A stretch of 64,000 nt of DNA, taken from Streptomyces sp. S465. Lineage in GTDB: Bacteria; Actinomycetota; Actinomycetes; Streptomycetales; Streptomycetaceae. A program made the translations under genes and the position numbers. The stretch spans positions 2,914,001-2,978,000 of the forward strand of contig NZ_CP114036.1 in the NCBI RefSeq assembly GCF_026898115.1, in the 5' to 3' direction. Below are positions 1 through 8,253 of this stretch, piece by piece (positions within the stretch are counted from its first letter, which is position 1; each line of letters starts with the position of its first letter). The notes below the pieces were generated by a model that searched no databases, was not told the origin of the DNA, and was given only the letters and a program-made list of their open reading frames with translations.

Positions 1-465
1 CCACGCAACCTCGGTGAGACGCTCGACAGCACCAAACCGTACGTTTTGTCGCTTTTCCGTATCGTCGTCGGACTGCTGTTCTTCTGCCACGGCGCCGCCT
101 CGCTGTTCGGCTGGTTCGGCGGCATGGGCGGCACCGGGGCCACCGTCGAGGCCGGCACCTGGCCGGGCTGGTACGCGGCGGTGATCCAGCTCGTCGGCGG
201 TGCCCTCGTGCTGCTCGGTGTCGGCAGCCGCAGCGCGGCGTTCATCTCCTCGGGCTCGATGGCCTACGCGTACTTCCACGAGCACCAGCCGGAGAAGCTG
301 TGGCCCATTCAGAACGGCGGTGAGGCCGCCGCGATGTTCTGCTGGGCCCTGCTGCTGATCGTCTTCACCGGCCCCGGCCCCTGGGCCCTGGACCGGCTCT
401 TCGGCTCGGCCCGTACGAGCGAGTCGGCGCCCGAGACGCGGCGTCAGCCGACCGCGGTCCGATAG
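1..465 (+). CDS. DoxX family membrane protein (5' end outside window)
   Basis: Small integral membrane protein of the DoxX family; some members act in thiol or sulfur oxidation, but the role here is not known. The visible part has four hydrophobic segments. The first contains FRIVVGLLFFCHGAASLFG, and the polar C-terminal tail is Arg/Thr-rich. A TTG at 46 could serve as a start, but the frame stays open to base 1 (reading PRNLGETLDSTKPYVLSLFR), which resembles the usual cytoplasmic N-terminus. I therefore treat the gene as truncated by the window edge. It stands alone and is followed by an intrinsic terminator. Confidence 0.85.
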   Translation, partial: PRNLGETLDSTKPYVLSLFRIVVGLLFFCHGAASLFGWFGGMGGTGATVEAGTWPGWYAAVIQLVGGALVLLGVGSRSAAFISSGSMAYAYFHEHQPEKLWPIQNGGEAAAMFCWALLLIVFTGPGPWALDRLFGSARTSESAPETRRQPTAVR

Positions 466-540
466 ACATCAGCCGCACTCGGCACACAGCACACTCAGCA
501 CCCATCAGCGCATAGCCGCACGGACGCCCCATCACGCACC

Positions 541-573
541 ACGTCATGCGGGGCCGAGCGCCCCGCATGACGT
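541..573 (+). terminator. Intrinsic terminator after the DoxX gene
   Basis: A perfect 14-bp inverted repeat (541-554 and 560-573) with a 5-nt loop is followed by a T-rich run (TTATTTC). It lies about 75 bp after the stop codon of the DoxX gene and before dedA. Confidence 0.8.
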
Positions 574-711
574 TATTTCGAACGCGATCGTTACCCCCTT
601 ACCGTTATCCTCAGCAGTCACAGGCGTACGCTGTATGGCTGTACAGGCTGGCGCCTGCCGCTTCCCGGCGACATGCGCAGCGGGGGGAACGGGATCGGGA
701 GAAGAACGTTG

Positions 712-1407
712 TTGGAACATTTGGGGTCGCTGACCAACACCCCATGGATCTACGCGGTCATCGCGGCGTCCGTCCTGCTCGACGTCTTCCTGCCCGTTCT
801 GCCCAGCGGAGTCCTGGTCATCACCGCCGCCACCGCGGCCGCCGGCACCACCGTCGACCCCGTCGGTGTGGTGCGCCAGGCCGACGCGGCCGACTTCCCC
901 GCCATGTTCGGGCTGATGCTGTGCGCCGCGACCGCCTCCGTCCTCGGGGACATGGTCGCCTACCGGCTGGCCTGGCGCGGCAGCGACCGGCTCGACCGCG
1001 CGATCGCCCGCTCCCGCCGGCTCACCTCCGCCCAGGAGAAGTTGGGCACCGCGCTGGTGCGCGGCGGCGGTCCGCTCGTGGTGATAGCCCGCTTCGCACC
1101 CGCGGGACGCTCGGTCGTCAGCCTGAGCGCGGGCGCGGCCCACCGGAGGGTGAAGGAATTCCTGCCGTGGTCCGTGGTGGCCGGGCTCGCCTGGGCGGCG
1201 TACAGCGTGGCCCTCGGCTATGTCGGCGGCCAGTGGCTCGGCGCGTCCTGGCTCGGCACGGCGGTCTCGGTGCTCGCCCTGTTCGCGGCGGGCGCGGGCG
1301 CGGCGTATGTGATGAAGCGGCCCGGTGAGGAGGAGACCGGCCCGCTGGCCGCGGCCCCCGCGGGCCAGCCGATCCCCCCGGTCCCCCCGGTCCATCAGGC
1401 GTCGTAG
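712..1407 (+). CDS. DedA family membrane protein
   Basis: DedA/SNARE-associated-type inner-membrane protein. Members of this superfamily are linked to lipid carrier flipping and membrane homeostasis, but the substrate here is unknown. The N-terminal re-entrant region contains LLDVFLPVLPSGVLVI, and the family's conserved Arg-containing stretch appears as ARFAPAGRSVVSLSAGAA. Several hydrophobic segments follow, with a Pro-rich cytoplasmic tail. An upstream ATG at 673 is in frame, but GGAGAAG at 698-704 is correctly spaced for the TTG at 712, so I prefer 712. No operon partner is apparent. Confidence 0.85.
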   Translation: MEHLGSLTNTPWIYAVIAASVLLDVFLPVLPSGVLVITAATAAAGTTVDPVGVVRQADAADFPAMFGLMLCAATASVLGDMVAYRLAWRGSDRLDRAIARSRRLTSAQEKLGTALVRGGGPLVVIARFAPAGRSVVSLSAGAAHRRVKEFLPWSVVAGLAWAAYSVALGYVGGQWLGASWLGTAVSVLALFAAGAGAAYVMKRPGEEETGPLAAAPAGQPIPPVPPVHQAS

Positions 1408-1462
1408 CTCCGTGTCGGCAGCCGATTACGGATCGGCCGACGAGACCGGCTACGGTCCCTGC

Positions 1463-1498
1463 ATGCGTAACCCCTCCGTGCCGGTTCCGGCATGCTGA
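1463..1498 (+). CDS. Possible 11-codon leader peptide (uORF)
   Basis: ATG at 1463 opens a short frame encoding MRNPSVPVPAC. Its TGA overlaps the ATG of the lytic transglycosylase in the string ATGCTGA. A TACGGT hexamer at 1450-1455 sits where a -10 box would give a near-leaderless transcript starting at this ATG. This is inferred only from position and overlap. Confidence 0.3.
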   Translation: MRNPSVPVPAC

Positions 1499-2190
1499 CC
1501 CGCGCCGCCGGGCTGGTCGCGGCGTTCATCGCCGGCCTCGCGCTGGTTGTCGCCGCGGTCCTCGTCGTACGGCATCTCACCGCACCCTCGAAGCCCGAGC
1601 TGCCGGTGATCCCCGAGAGCCGGCGCCCCGCCCTGGAGGCGGCGGCCCGCGTCTGTGCCCCGCTCAGCGTTCCGCTGCTGGCTGCCCAGATCGACGCGGA
1701 GAGCGGCTGGCGCCCGCACGCGGACTCCGGACATGCCCAGGGCATCTCGCAGTTCGCGCCGGTCACCTGGAAGGAGTGGGGCCAGGACGGCGACGGCGAC
1801 GGCAAGGCCGACGTCTGGGAGCCCCGCGACGCCATCCCCTCCCAGGCCCGCTACATGTGCCATCTGTACGACGTGGTCAAGGCGGTCCCGGGCAGCGAGA
1901 CCAGCGTCGGGGCGACCCGGCTCGCGCTCGCGGCGTACAACGCCGGGCCGAACGCGGTGCTCCGGGCGCGCGGCATCCCGAAGATCCTCGAAACCGAGGA
2001 ATATGTCGACAAAATCATGAAGGATCTGCTGCCCAAGTACCGGAAGAGCGAGGAGAAGTACCGGACGAGCGAGGCGAAGCGCACCGGCCGCGCCTCCGCC
2101 TCGCCGTCCGTCCCGTCCTCCGCCTCGCCCTCCACGGATCCGTCCGCGCCCGCCTCCGGCGACTCACCGGCGGCTACGCGTCAGCCGTGA
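1492..2190 (+). CDS. Lytic transglycosylase (SLT domain), membrane-anchored
   Basis: Peptidoglycan lytic transglycosylase, 232 aa. Residues 1-28 form a hydrophobic signal or anchor segment. The SLT (lysozyme-like) domain spans about residues 52-180. Its catalytic Glu is E70 in AQIDAESGWRP, followed by the family signature GHAQGISQFAPVTW and by ALAAYNAGPNAV. The C-terminal 40 residues are a Ser/Pro/Ala-rich low-complexity tail, probably extending through the cell wall. The frame has a stop at 1468, so ATG 1492 is the first usable start. Its 3' end overlaps the convergent alpha/beta hydrolase gene by 17 bp. Confidence 0.88.
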   Translation: MLTRAAGLVAAFIAGLALVVAAVLVVRHLTAPSKPELPVIPESRRPALEAAARVCAPLSVPLLAAQIDAESGWRPHADSGHAQGISQFAPVTWKEWGQDGDGDGKADVWEPRDAIPSQARYMCHLYDVVKAVPGSETSVGATRLALAAYNAGPNAVLRARGIPKILETEEYVDKIMKDLLPKYRKSEEKYRTSEAKRTGRASASPSVPSSASPSTDPSAPASGDSPAATRQP

Positions 2191-2956
2191 TGAAGTCCTC
2201 CACGGCCCGTACGAGTTCCAGCGGTGCCTCGTCGGCGGGGTAGTGCCCGGCGTACGGCAGCTCCAGCAGCTCGGCGTTGACGTACCAGCGCAGCCAGGTC
2301 CGCCGCATCAGCTCCGCCGTGAGCGCCGGGTCATGGGCGCCGACCACGACCCGGACCGGCACCTGGGCGCCCGTGATGTCCTCGTGGAAGTCCTCCAGCG
2401 CCCAGGAGTCCAGCCAGGCGCGGAGCGCCTTGGGGTCGCTGTGCTCCAGTGAGTGCCGCACCATCAGGTCCAGCCAGGCGGCCGGGTGGCGGCCGCCGGT
2501 GGTGAGGTCGATGATCGTCCGTCGGTTCTCCGGGCGGTCGGCGGCCGCCGCGAACAACTGCCACTGCTCGCCCTCCATCGGCATCCCGCTGGCCGGCACC
2601 GGCGCGACCCCGACCAGCCGGCGGACCCGCTCCGGTGCGGCCGCCACGACGCGCTGGACGACGGCCCCGCCCATCGAGTGGCCGACGAGCGAGAACCGCT
2701 CCCAGCCGAGGTGATCGGCGAGCGCGAGCAGATCGCCCCCGGCCTCGCCGGTGGTGTACGCGCCGGGGACGTCGCGCGCCTCGCCGTAGCCGCGCAGATC
2801 GGGAAGTACATAGGTGAACGCGCGCCGGTCGATGTGCGGCAGCATCGCGGCGTACGCGGCGCGGTCCGCGAACCAGCCGTGCACCGCCATCACATGGTGC
2901 GGCCCTTCGCCGACGGTCTCATACGGTGGAACGAGGGGTGGAACGATGGGTCCCAT
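2174..2956 (-). CDS. Alpha/beta hydrolase
   Basis: Alpha/beta-hydrolase fold enzyme of 260 aa; substrate unknown. The oxyanion segment is HHVMAVHGWF and the nucleophile elbow is SLVGHSMGGA (Ser in GHSMG). The late catalytic Asp is probably in VVVGAHDPA, and the His is in LPYAGHYPADE. I chose ATG 2956 because GGAGG lies 4 nt upstream. The frame is open much further upstream (to 3364), but that extension is Pro/Arg-rich composition noise. The gene is convergent with and overlaps the transglycosylase gene. Confidence 0.88.
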   Translation of the reverse strand: MGPIVPPLVPPYETVGEGPHHVMAVHGWFADRAAYAAMLPHIDRRAFTYVLPDLRGYGEARDVPGAYTTGEAGGDLLALADHLGWERFSLVGHSMGGAVVQRVVAAAPERVRRLVGVAPVPASGMPMEGEQWQLFAAAADRPENRRTIIDLTTGGRHPAAWLDLMVRHSLEHSDPKALRAWLDSWALEDFHEDITGAQVPVRVVVGAHDPALTAELMRRTWLRWYVNAELLELPYAGHYPADEAPLELVRAVEDFITADA

Positions 2957-3477
2957 GGCACCTCCGGTCCCAGTCGAGTACGGGCGCGCGGCGCGTGCCC
3001 GTGGGGGACAACGGTGACGGCTCCGGCGGAGGCTGGGCAAGCCCGGTGCGCATATGCGTGCGCGCGGCACGAGCCAGGTTCCAGGGACGGTGCGCGGGGT
3101 TCGCCATATCGCCGCTGCGATGGAGCGGCTGATTGGCTGTCTGTTGGGGGGCGGCCTGCGGGGCCGTCTGCGGGGCTGAACTGCGGGGCTGCCTGCGGGT
3201 GCGATCTGTGGGGGCGATCTGTGGGACGGCCTGCGGGGTGGGCCCGTACCGCAGACGGGGGCCGGGCCCGCGCTGTCGGGCCCGGCCCCCGCCGTGTCCG
3301 AGCGCGCAAGCAGCCCAGCAAGCGTGAACAAGGACAGCCATACGGTAGGGCCCGGCACTGACATTCAGCCGTGGAGCGCGGTCGAGCGGGCCCGGTTCGC
3401 CTCGAACCCATGAGCGATTCGCCAAGGGCAGAACGCCGCGCCCTTCCCGTCGGGCTCGGCGCTCCTACGCTGAGGGG
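2957..3477. other. Divergent intergenic region with GC repeats
   Basis: 521 bp between the divergent hydrolase and popR genes. It contains several imperfect CTGCGGGGC repeats (about 3150-3240) and one very strong hairpin, listed separately. No convincing gene is visible. A TACGCT hexamer at 3466-3471 just before the GTG of popR could be a -10 box giving a leaderless popR mRNA. Confidence 0.5.
3256..3291. terminator. 15-bp GC hairpin between divergent genes
   Basis: Perfect inverted repeat, arms 3256-3270 and 3277-3291, with a 6-nt loop. It has no adjacent T-run. It ends no annotated gene, since both neighbours point away from it. Confidence 0.45.
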
Positions 3478-4044
3478 GTGAACAGCCACGCGTCGAACCG
3501 AGCCCGCGTCATTCAATTGCGTCCGGCCGCCGCGGACCCGGCGCCCCAGGCGGGAGCCACCGCCGGAGCCGAGGCCCCGGCCGCCCCTACCGTGCCCGCT
3601 GTCCCTACCGTGCCCGCTGTCCCGGCCGGCCGGGAGCGGACCGGCACGGAGCCGGTGAGGGAACCCCTCTGGCGGGACGTCATCGGCAGCGTTCTGCGGC
3701 GTGAGCGCCTCGCCCAGCAGCGCACGCTCAAGGACGTGGCCGAGGCGGCCCGTATCTCGATGCCGTACCTCTCGGAGCTCGAGCGCGGCCGTAAGGAGGC
3801 CTCGTCCGAGGTTCTCGCGGCCGCCGCCCGCGCGCTCGGCCTCGGCCTGGCCGACCTTCTCGCCATGGCCCAGGGCGAGTTGATCCGCCTCGTCTCCGGT
3901 CCGCGACGGCGCGACGGCGCGAGGGTGTCCGTCACCTCCCTCACGTCCGTCACGTCCGTCACCTCCGTCACGTCCGTCAGCTCCGGCGCGGACCGCGGGT
4001 CCCGGCCCACGGGGCGGCAGGGCGACGTACGCCTCGCGGCCTGA
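3478..4044 (+). CDS. popR: XRE-family regulator, PopR-like activator of clpP3-clpP4
   Basis: 188-aa regulator with a central Cro/CI helix-turn-helix at about residues 65-118 (RTLKDVAEAARISMPYLSEL, then the SELERGRKEAS turn). The N-terminal Ala/Pro stretch and the Thr/Ser/Val repeat tail are low complexity. The protein ends in RLAA, an SsrA-like tail. In S. lividans, PopR activates clpP3-clpP4, and its two terminal alanines make it a substrate of ClpP1P2. The same neighbourhood and the same ending are present here. It is convergent with the clpP3-clpP4 operon, 39 bp away. The start is GTG 3478. Confidence 0.85.
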   Translation: MNSHASNRARVIQLRPAAADPAPQAGATAGAEAPAAPTVPAVPTVPAVPAGRERTGTEPVREPLWRDVIGSVLRRERLAQQRTLKDVAEAARISMPYLSELERGRKEASSEVLAAAARALGLGLADLLAMAQGELIRLVSGPRRRDGARVSVTSLTSVTSVTSVTSVSSGADRGSRPTGRQGDVRLAA

Positions 4045-4083
4045 GACGGCGGCGACGGCGGTCTGAGACGGCGGGGCCCGGTT

Positions 4084-4689
4084 TCACAACCCCCTGGCCA
4101 TCCGCCGGTTCAGCACCTCGTCGGCGAGCCCGTACGCCACCGCCTCCCGCGCCGTGAAGACCTTGTCGCGGTCCATATCGGCGCGGAGGGTGGCGGTGTC
4201 ATGAGGCGTGTGGCGTGCGAGCACCTCCTCGACCTGGGCGCGGATCCGGAGCATCTCCTTGGCCTGGAGGCTGAGGTCCGAGACGGTCCCCTGCCGGCCG
4301 CCGCTCACCGGCTGTCCCAGCAGCACCCGGGCGTGCTCCAGCACGAACCGCCGCCCGGGGTCTCCCCCGGCCAGCAGCACCGCGGCGGTCGAGGCCGCCT
4401 GCCCCACACAGAACGTCGAGATGGGCGCGGACACGAACGTCATCGTGTCGTAGATCGCCATCAGCGAGGTGAACGAGCCGCCCGGTGAGTTGATGTAGAT
4501 CGCGATCTCCTGCTCCGGGCTCGACGATTCAAGGTGGAGCAGTTGCGCGATGACGACGTTCGCGACGCCGTCGTCGATCTCCGTGCCGAGGAAGATGATC
4601 CGCTCGGACAGCAGCCGGCTGTAGATGTCGTACGCCCGCTCCCCCTGCGTGGTGCGCTCGACGACGGTCGGAATCGTGTACTGCCCCAT
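4084..4689 (-). CDS. clpP4: ATP-dependent Clp protease subunit ClpP4, catalytic His replaced
   Basis: ClpP-fold subunit of 201 aa, expected to form mixed tetradecamers with ClpP3. The fold is complete: [31 protein letters not shown] with Ser100, and [19 protein letters not shown] with the catalytic-type Asp. At the position where ClpP normally has His (the MMHQP motif in ClpP3) this protein reads RVLLGQP, with Gly125. The triad is therefore incomplete. ATG 4689 follows the clpP3 stop by one base, so the two are translationally coupled. An earlier in-frame ATG at 4731 would overlap clpP3. Confidence 0.9.
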   Translation of the reverse strand: MGQYTIPTVVERTTQGERAYDIYSRLLSERIIFLGTEIDDGVANVVIAQLLHLESSSPEQEIAIYINSPGGSFTSLMAIYDTMTFVSAPISTFCVGQAASTAAVLLAGGDPGRRFVLEHARVLLGQPVSGGRQGTVSDLSLQAKEMLRIRAQVEEVLARHTPHDTATLRADMDRDKVFTAREAVAYGLADEVLNRRMARGL

Positions 4690-4690
4690 G

Positions 4691-5353
4691 TCAGATCCCC
4701 ATCCTGCGCCGCGAACCGGCCGGCCGTACATCCGCCAGCGACTCCACCACCCGGTCGACCATTCCGTATTCCTTCGCCTGTTCCGGAGTGAACCAGCGGT
4801 CGCGGTCTCCGTCGCGGGAAATCGTCTCCGGGCTCTGTCCGGTGTGCTCCGCCGTGATGCGTTCGATGGAGCGCTTCGTGAATTCGAGATTCTCGGCCTG
4901 AATCGCGATATCGGCCACGCTCCCTCCGATACCGGCCGACGGCTGATGCATCATGATGCGGGAATTCGGCAGGGCGTAACGCTTTCCCGCCGTGCCGACG
5001 GTGAGCAGGAACTGCCCCATACTCGCGGCGAATCCCATGACGAGCGTGGACACGTCGTTCGGGATCAGCCGCATGGTGTCGTAGATCGCGAGTCCCGCCG
5101 TCACCGAACCGCCCGGACTGTTGATGTAGAGGCTGATATCCGTCCGTGAGTCCTCGGCCGACAGCAGCAGCAGCTGGGCGCAGACCCGGTTCGCGGACAC
5201 CTCGTCCACCTGGGTCCCGAGAAAGACGATGCGCTGGGTCAGCAATTGCGCGGCCAGATGATCGTCGAACCGCGTCGGAGCCGTGTCCCCCTCCGCGGCC
5301 CGCGGAACGGATGCCGGTGCCGCCGATTCCCAGCCGGTGGTGAACCTTTCCAT
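4691..5353 (-). CDS. clpP3: ATP-dependent Clp protease proteolytic subunit ClpP3
   Basis: Serine peptidase subunit of the cytosolic Clp protease, 220 aa. The full triad is visible: Ser111 in GFAASMGQ, His136 in [11 protein letters not shown], and Asp185 in [19 protein letters not shown]. The oligomerisation motif [18 protein letters not shown] is intact. The N-terminal ~28 residues are a variable propeptide-like segment. It is the first gene of the clpP3-clpP4 operon. GGGAGGTCCG precedes ATG 5353. An inverted repeat 18 bp upstream may be an operator. Confidence 0.93.
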   Translation of the reverse strand: MERFTTGWESAAPASVPRAAEGDTAPTRFDDHLAAQLLTQRIVFLGTQVDEVSANRVCAQLLLLSAEDSRTDISLYINSPGGSVTAGLAIYDTMRLIPNDVSTLVMGFAASMGQFLLTVGTAGKRYALPNSRIMMHQPSAGIGGSVADIAIQAENLEFTKRSIERITAEHTGQSPETISRDGDRDRWFTPEQAKEYGMVDRVVESLADVRPAGSRRRMGI

Positions 5354-5370
5354 CGGACCTCCCTGTGAGT

Positions 5371-5393
5371 ACCGCGGCCCTCACTGCCGCGGT
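5371..5393 (-). promoter_or_regulatory. Inverted repeat upstream of clpP3
   Basis: ACCGCGG (5371-5377) and CCGCGGT (5387-5393) with a 9-nt spacer lie 18-40 bp upstream of the clpP3 start. It could be a PopR operator or a leader hairpin. Position is the only evidence. Confidence 0.35.
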
Positions 5394-5544
5394 CCTTCCA
5401 CCATCGGCCCGATTCCGGTGCCGGAGAGGAATTCTCGGCCCGCGGCAGATTCGCCCATGGCAGAGCTCGGGTCCTCGATGGTCAGCCGACTCGACCGGCT
5501 GTGGCGCGCGGCCGGTGCTGACCCGGCCGTGGGGCGCGACGGGC

Positions 5545-6810
5545 TCACCGCCCGGCCGGGAAGGCCGCGCGTCGGCCGCAGCCGACCGTGACCAGGGCGA
5601 GGAGCGCGAGCCCGATCATCCCGGCGGGGAGAACCGATGCGCCGATGCCGTCGACGACGAGGGCACCGAGAGCGCCACCCGCGAAGATCGCCAGGTTGAA
5701 GGACGTCGTGAGCAGCGCGTTCGCCACGTCGCCGTTCTCGCCCGCGGCTTCTCCCATGGCCGTCTGAAGGTGCGTCGCCGCGCCGCCGAAGGCGATGCCC
5801 CACAGGACGATCGCGAGGAGCGCGAGCACCGTGGACCGCTGGGCCAGCAGGAACGTCGCGCCGGAGACGATGAACAGGCTCACGCTCACCAGGGTGAGCC
5901 GGCGCAGCGCGTGGTCGATGTACACCCCGGTGATCCAGATCCCGCCGAGCGCAGCGACGCCGAAGACGACGAGCGCCAGGTCGGGCCGGAGTGCGAGATG
6001 CGTCTGCCGCAGGTAGGGGGCGATGTAGGTGTAGAGCAGGTTGTGCGCGAGCATCCAGACGAAGACGGCCAGGAGGATGGTCGCCACGCCCGGAATGCCC
6101 AGCACCCGGGCGAGCGGAACCCGTGTCCGCGCGCGCTGCCCCGGAACGTCGGGCACGAGGAACTGCGCGAAGATCATGACGACGGCGGTGAGCAGGGACA
6201 TCGCGGCGAAGGCCCAGCGCCATCCGGCCGCCGAACCGAGCCAGGCCCCGAGGGGCGTCCCCGCCGAGAGCGCGACCGGGGTTCCGGTCATGGCGATGGC
6301 GAGGGCGCGGCCCGCCTGTTCCGGCGCGGCGATGCGCCGGGCGTATCCGGCGAGCATGCCCCACAGCAGCCCGGAGAAGGCTCCCGCGACGAAGCGGGCG
6401 CCGAGTGCGACGGGGAGCGAGGGCGCCAGGGTGGTGACGGTGTTGGCGACCAGGAATCCGAGCAGCCCGGCCCGGAGGAGCGGCTTCCGCCGGGCCCCAC
6501 GGGTCAGCATGATCGCGGGTATCGCCGCGAGGACCGTCCCGATCGCGTAGGCGCTCACGAGCTGGCCGGCTCCGCCCTCGGACACGCCGAGTCCGCCGGC
6601 GAGCTGCGGGAGCAGCCCGGCCGGCATCGTCTCGGTCATGATCACGATGAACCCGGTGCACGCCATCACGACCAGGGCCGGAACGGGAAGCGGCTCGCCT
6701 GAGCGGGCGGGCGCCGGGACGGTAGCGGGGTCGGACGCTGGATCGGAAGCCGGGCCGGGGACCGGGTCGGAAGCCGCGCCGGAAGCCGGGCTGGGGAACG
6801 TCGAGGCCAT
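5545..6810 (-). CDS. MFS transporter (arabinose-efflux-like, DHA1 type)
   Basis: 421-aa major facilitator protein with about 12 hydrophobic segments after a disordered Pro/Ala/Ser N-terminus of ~45 residues. Segment 1 contains PALVVMACTGFIVIMTE. The loop 2-3 signature is degenerate (MLTRGARRKPLLRAG), and motif C-like ALSAGTPLGAWLG fits drug or sugar efflux carriers. ATG 6810 is preceded by GGAGGAG at 8 nt, so the longer frame to 6879 is rejected. It is divergent from a TetR gene that presumably represses it. The substrate is not predictable. Confidence 0.87.
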   Translation of the reverse strand: MASTFPSPASGAASDPVPGPASDPASDPATVPAPARSGEPLPVPALVVMACTGFIVIMTETMPAGLLPQLAGGLGVSEGGAGQLVSAYAIGTVLAAIPAIMLTRGARRKPLLRAGLLGFLVANTVTTLAPSLPVALGARFVAGAFSGLLWGMLAGYARRIAAPEQAGRALAIAMTGTPVALSAGTPLGAWLGSAAGWRWAFAAMSLLTAVVMIFAQFLVPDVPGQRARTRVPLARVLGIPGVATILLAVFVWMLAHNLLYTYIAPYLRQTHLALRPDLALVVFGVAALGGIWITGVYIDHALRRLTLVSVSLFIVSGATFLLAQRSTVLALLAIVLWGIAFGGAATHLQTAMGEAAGENGDVANALLTTSFNLAIFAGGALGALVVDGIGASVLPAGMIGLALLALVTVGCGRRAAFPAGR

Positions 6811-6833
6811 CGAAAGTACTCCTCCACCAATTA

Positions 6834-6849
6834 CGGATCGATCGATCCG
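6834..6849. promoter_or_regulatory. 16-bp perfect palindrome in the MFS/TetR intergenic region
   Basis: CGGATCGATCGATCCG is a perfect 16-bp palindrome 24 bp upstream of the MFS start, in a position suitable for a TetR operator. Confidence 0.45.
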
Positions 6850-6881
6850 ATATTGACGAGCCATGACGCCGTCCGTCAAAC

Positions 6882-6898
6882 TGGACCAGTCATTCCGA
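6882..6898. promoter_or_regulatory. TetR-type box A
   Basis: TGGACCAGTCATTCCGA lies 19 bp upstream of the TetR start at 6917. It matches 15 of 17 bases with the box upstream of the second TetR gene (8254-8270), suggesting related or shared operators. Confidence 0.45.
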
Positions 6899-6916
6899 AA
6901 ATGAAGGAGACCCGCC

Positions 6917-7525
6917 GTGTCACCCGTCGGCCGCCCCCGCGCCTTCGACCTGGAGGCCGTTCTGGAAGCCGCGATGCTGCTGTTCTGGGAGCAGGGCTAC
7001 GAAGCGACCTCGCTCGCGCAGCTGCGCGAGGCCACAGGACTGTCCTCGGCCAGCCTGTACGGGGCCTTCGGCTCGAAGGACGGCTTGTTCGAACGCGCCG
7101 TGCAGCACTACATCTCCGGACCGGGCAGCATCACCGACGTCGCCGCCGACGAGGCGCTGAGCCCCAGGGAGGCCATCGCGCGCCTTCTGCACGGATCGAT
7201 CGACATGCAGACCGACCCGTCCCACCCCCGCGGCTGCCTCATCGCCCTCTCGGGCACACTCGGCGCGCCGGACTCGGGAGAGGCGGCGCGGAAGGTGGTG
7301 GCGGCCCGGCGGGCGGTGGACCGAGCGCGCATCCGAGAGTGCGTCGTCCGCGGCATCGCGTCGGGAGACCTCGCCGAGGACACCGACGTGGACGGCACCA
7401 CCTCGATGATCCACGGCTTCCTGCTCGGCATCTCGACGCAGGTGTGCGACGGCGTCCCGGCCCAGGACCTGCACACCGCGGCCGACACGCTGCTCGCCAC
7501 CTGGGGCGAGCCGGGCCGGGACTGA
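6917..7525 (+). CDS. TetR/AcrR family regulator of the MFS gene
   Basis: 202-aa one-component repressor. The N-terminal helix-turn-helix spans about residues 9-55 (FDLEAVLEAAMLLFWEQGYE, then TGLSSASLYGAFGSKDGLF). The C-terminal ligand domain resembles the TetR_C type with PRGCLIALSG. The start is GTG 6917, preceded by AAGGAGA. It is divergent from the MFS gene across ~105 bp holding two palindromic elements. It is related in its DNA-binding part to the TetR protein at 7584-8174. Confidence 0.9.
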   Translation: MSPVGRPRAFDLEAVLEAAMLLFWEQGYEATSLAQLREATGLSSASLYGAFGSKDGLFERAVQHYISGPGSITDVAADEALSPREAIARLLHGSIDMQTDPSHPRGCLIALSGTLGAPDSGEAARKVVAARRAVDRARIRECVVRGIASGDLAEDTDVDGTTSMIHGFLLGISTQVCDGVPAQDLHTAADTLLATWGEPGRD

Positions 7526-7583
7526 CGCCCCGACAGCACAACGGCCAACCCGAGATCGGCGGCTGCCGGACCAGGGACGGGGC

Positions 7584-8174
7584 CTACGGTCGGCCGATCG
7601 CCCGCAACGCCGTGGCCACCGTCGCGCGCAGCGCCTCCGCGTCGGCGCCCGCGCGGGAACGCAGGTTCACGCCGTAGGCGAGCAGCGCCAGCAGTTCGGC
7701 CGTCGCGCCCGGGTCGGTGCCGGGGGCGAGTTCTCCCCGGGTCCCGGCCGTGACGAGCCTCGCGTGCAGCGCGTCCCGCAGTTGCCGGTGGTTCTGGTCG
7801 AGCAGGGCGCGGACGTCGGGGTCGCCGTTCTCGGTGCCGGCGTGCGCGTTGGAGAGCAGGCAGCCCCAGCCGGCCCGCTCGCCCGAACAGCGCACGTCGA
7901 TCAGCCCGTCGAAGAAGTCGACGACGGCCGGAAGTCCGCGCTCGTCCGTCGCCAGTCGGCCGAACGCGGGCCGGGCGTACCGGTCCAGGTAGCGGCGCAG
8001 CGCGGCGAGATACAGCTCCCGCTTCCCGCCGAAGGTGGCGTAGAGGCTGGAGCGGTTCACTCCCGTCGCGGTCACGATGTCCTGGATCCCGGTCGAGGCC
8101 ATGCCCTGCCGCCAGAACAGCCGCACCGCGCTCTCCAGGGCCACATCCGGGTCGAAGTGTTTGACGTCCGGCAT
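7584..8174 (-). CDS. TetR/AcrR family regulator
   Basis: 196-aa repressor. The HTH is at residues ~8-52 (FDPDVALESAVRLFWRQGMA, then TGVNRSSLYATFGGKRELY). The C-terminal domain contains GWGCLLSNAHAGTE, typical of regulators of oxidoreductase or thiol genes. ATG 8174 was chosen because the predicted protein then begins directly at the HTH; the frame runs to 8321 without family sequence. It is divergent from the peroxiredoxin-like gene at 8308 and convergent with the other TetR gene. Confidence 0.88.
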   Translation of the reverse strand: MPDVKHFDPDVALESAVRLFWRQGMASTGIQDIVTATGVNRSSLYATFGGKRELYLAALRRYLDRYARPAFGRLATDERGLPAVVDFFDGLIDVRCSGERAGWGCLLSNAHAGTENGDPDVRALLDQNHRQLRDALHARLVTAGTRGELAPGTDPGATAELLALLAYGVNLRSRAGADAEALRATVATALRAIGRP

Positions 8175-8253
8175 CTCTCGCTCTGTCCCTCTGGAAACGA
8201 CGTGGCCAAGATACTCCGGCCCGGTGCCTCCCGGAGGTCTGACGCTGATATCT

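Noticed and set aside
2919..3425. Overlapping open frames in the popR upstream region
   Set aside because: Composition-driven Arg/Pro/Gly sequences, mutually overlapping on both strands, without RBS; the strong hairpin would lie inside them.
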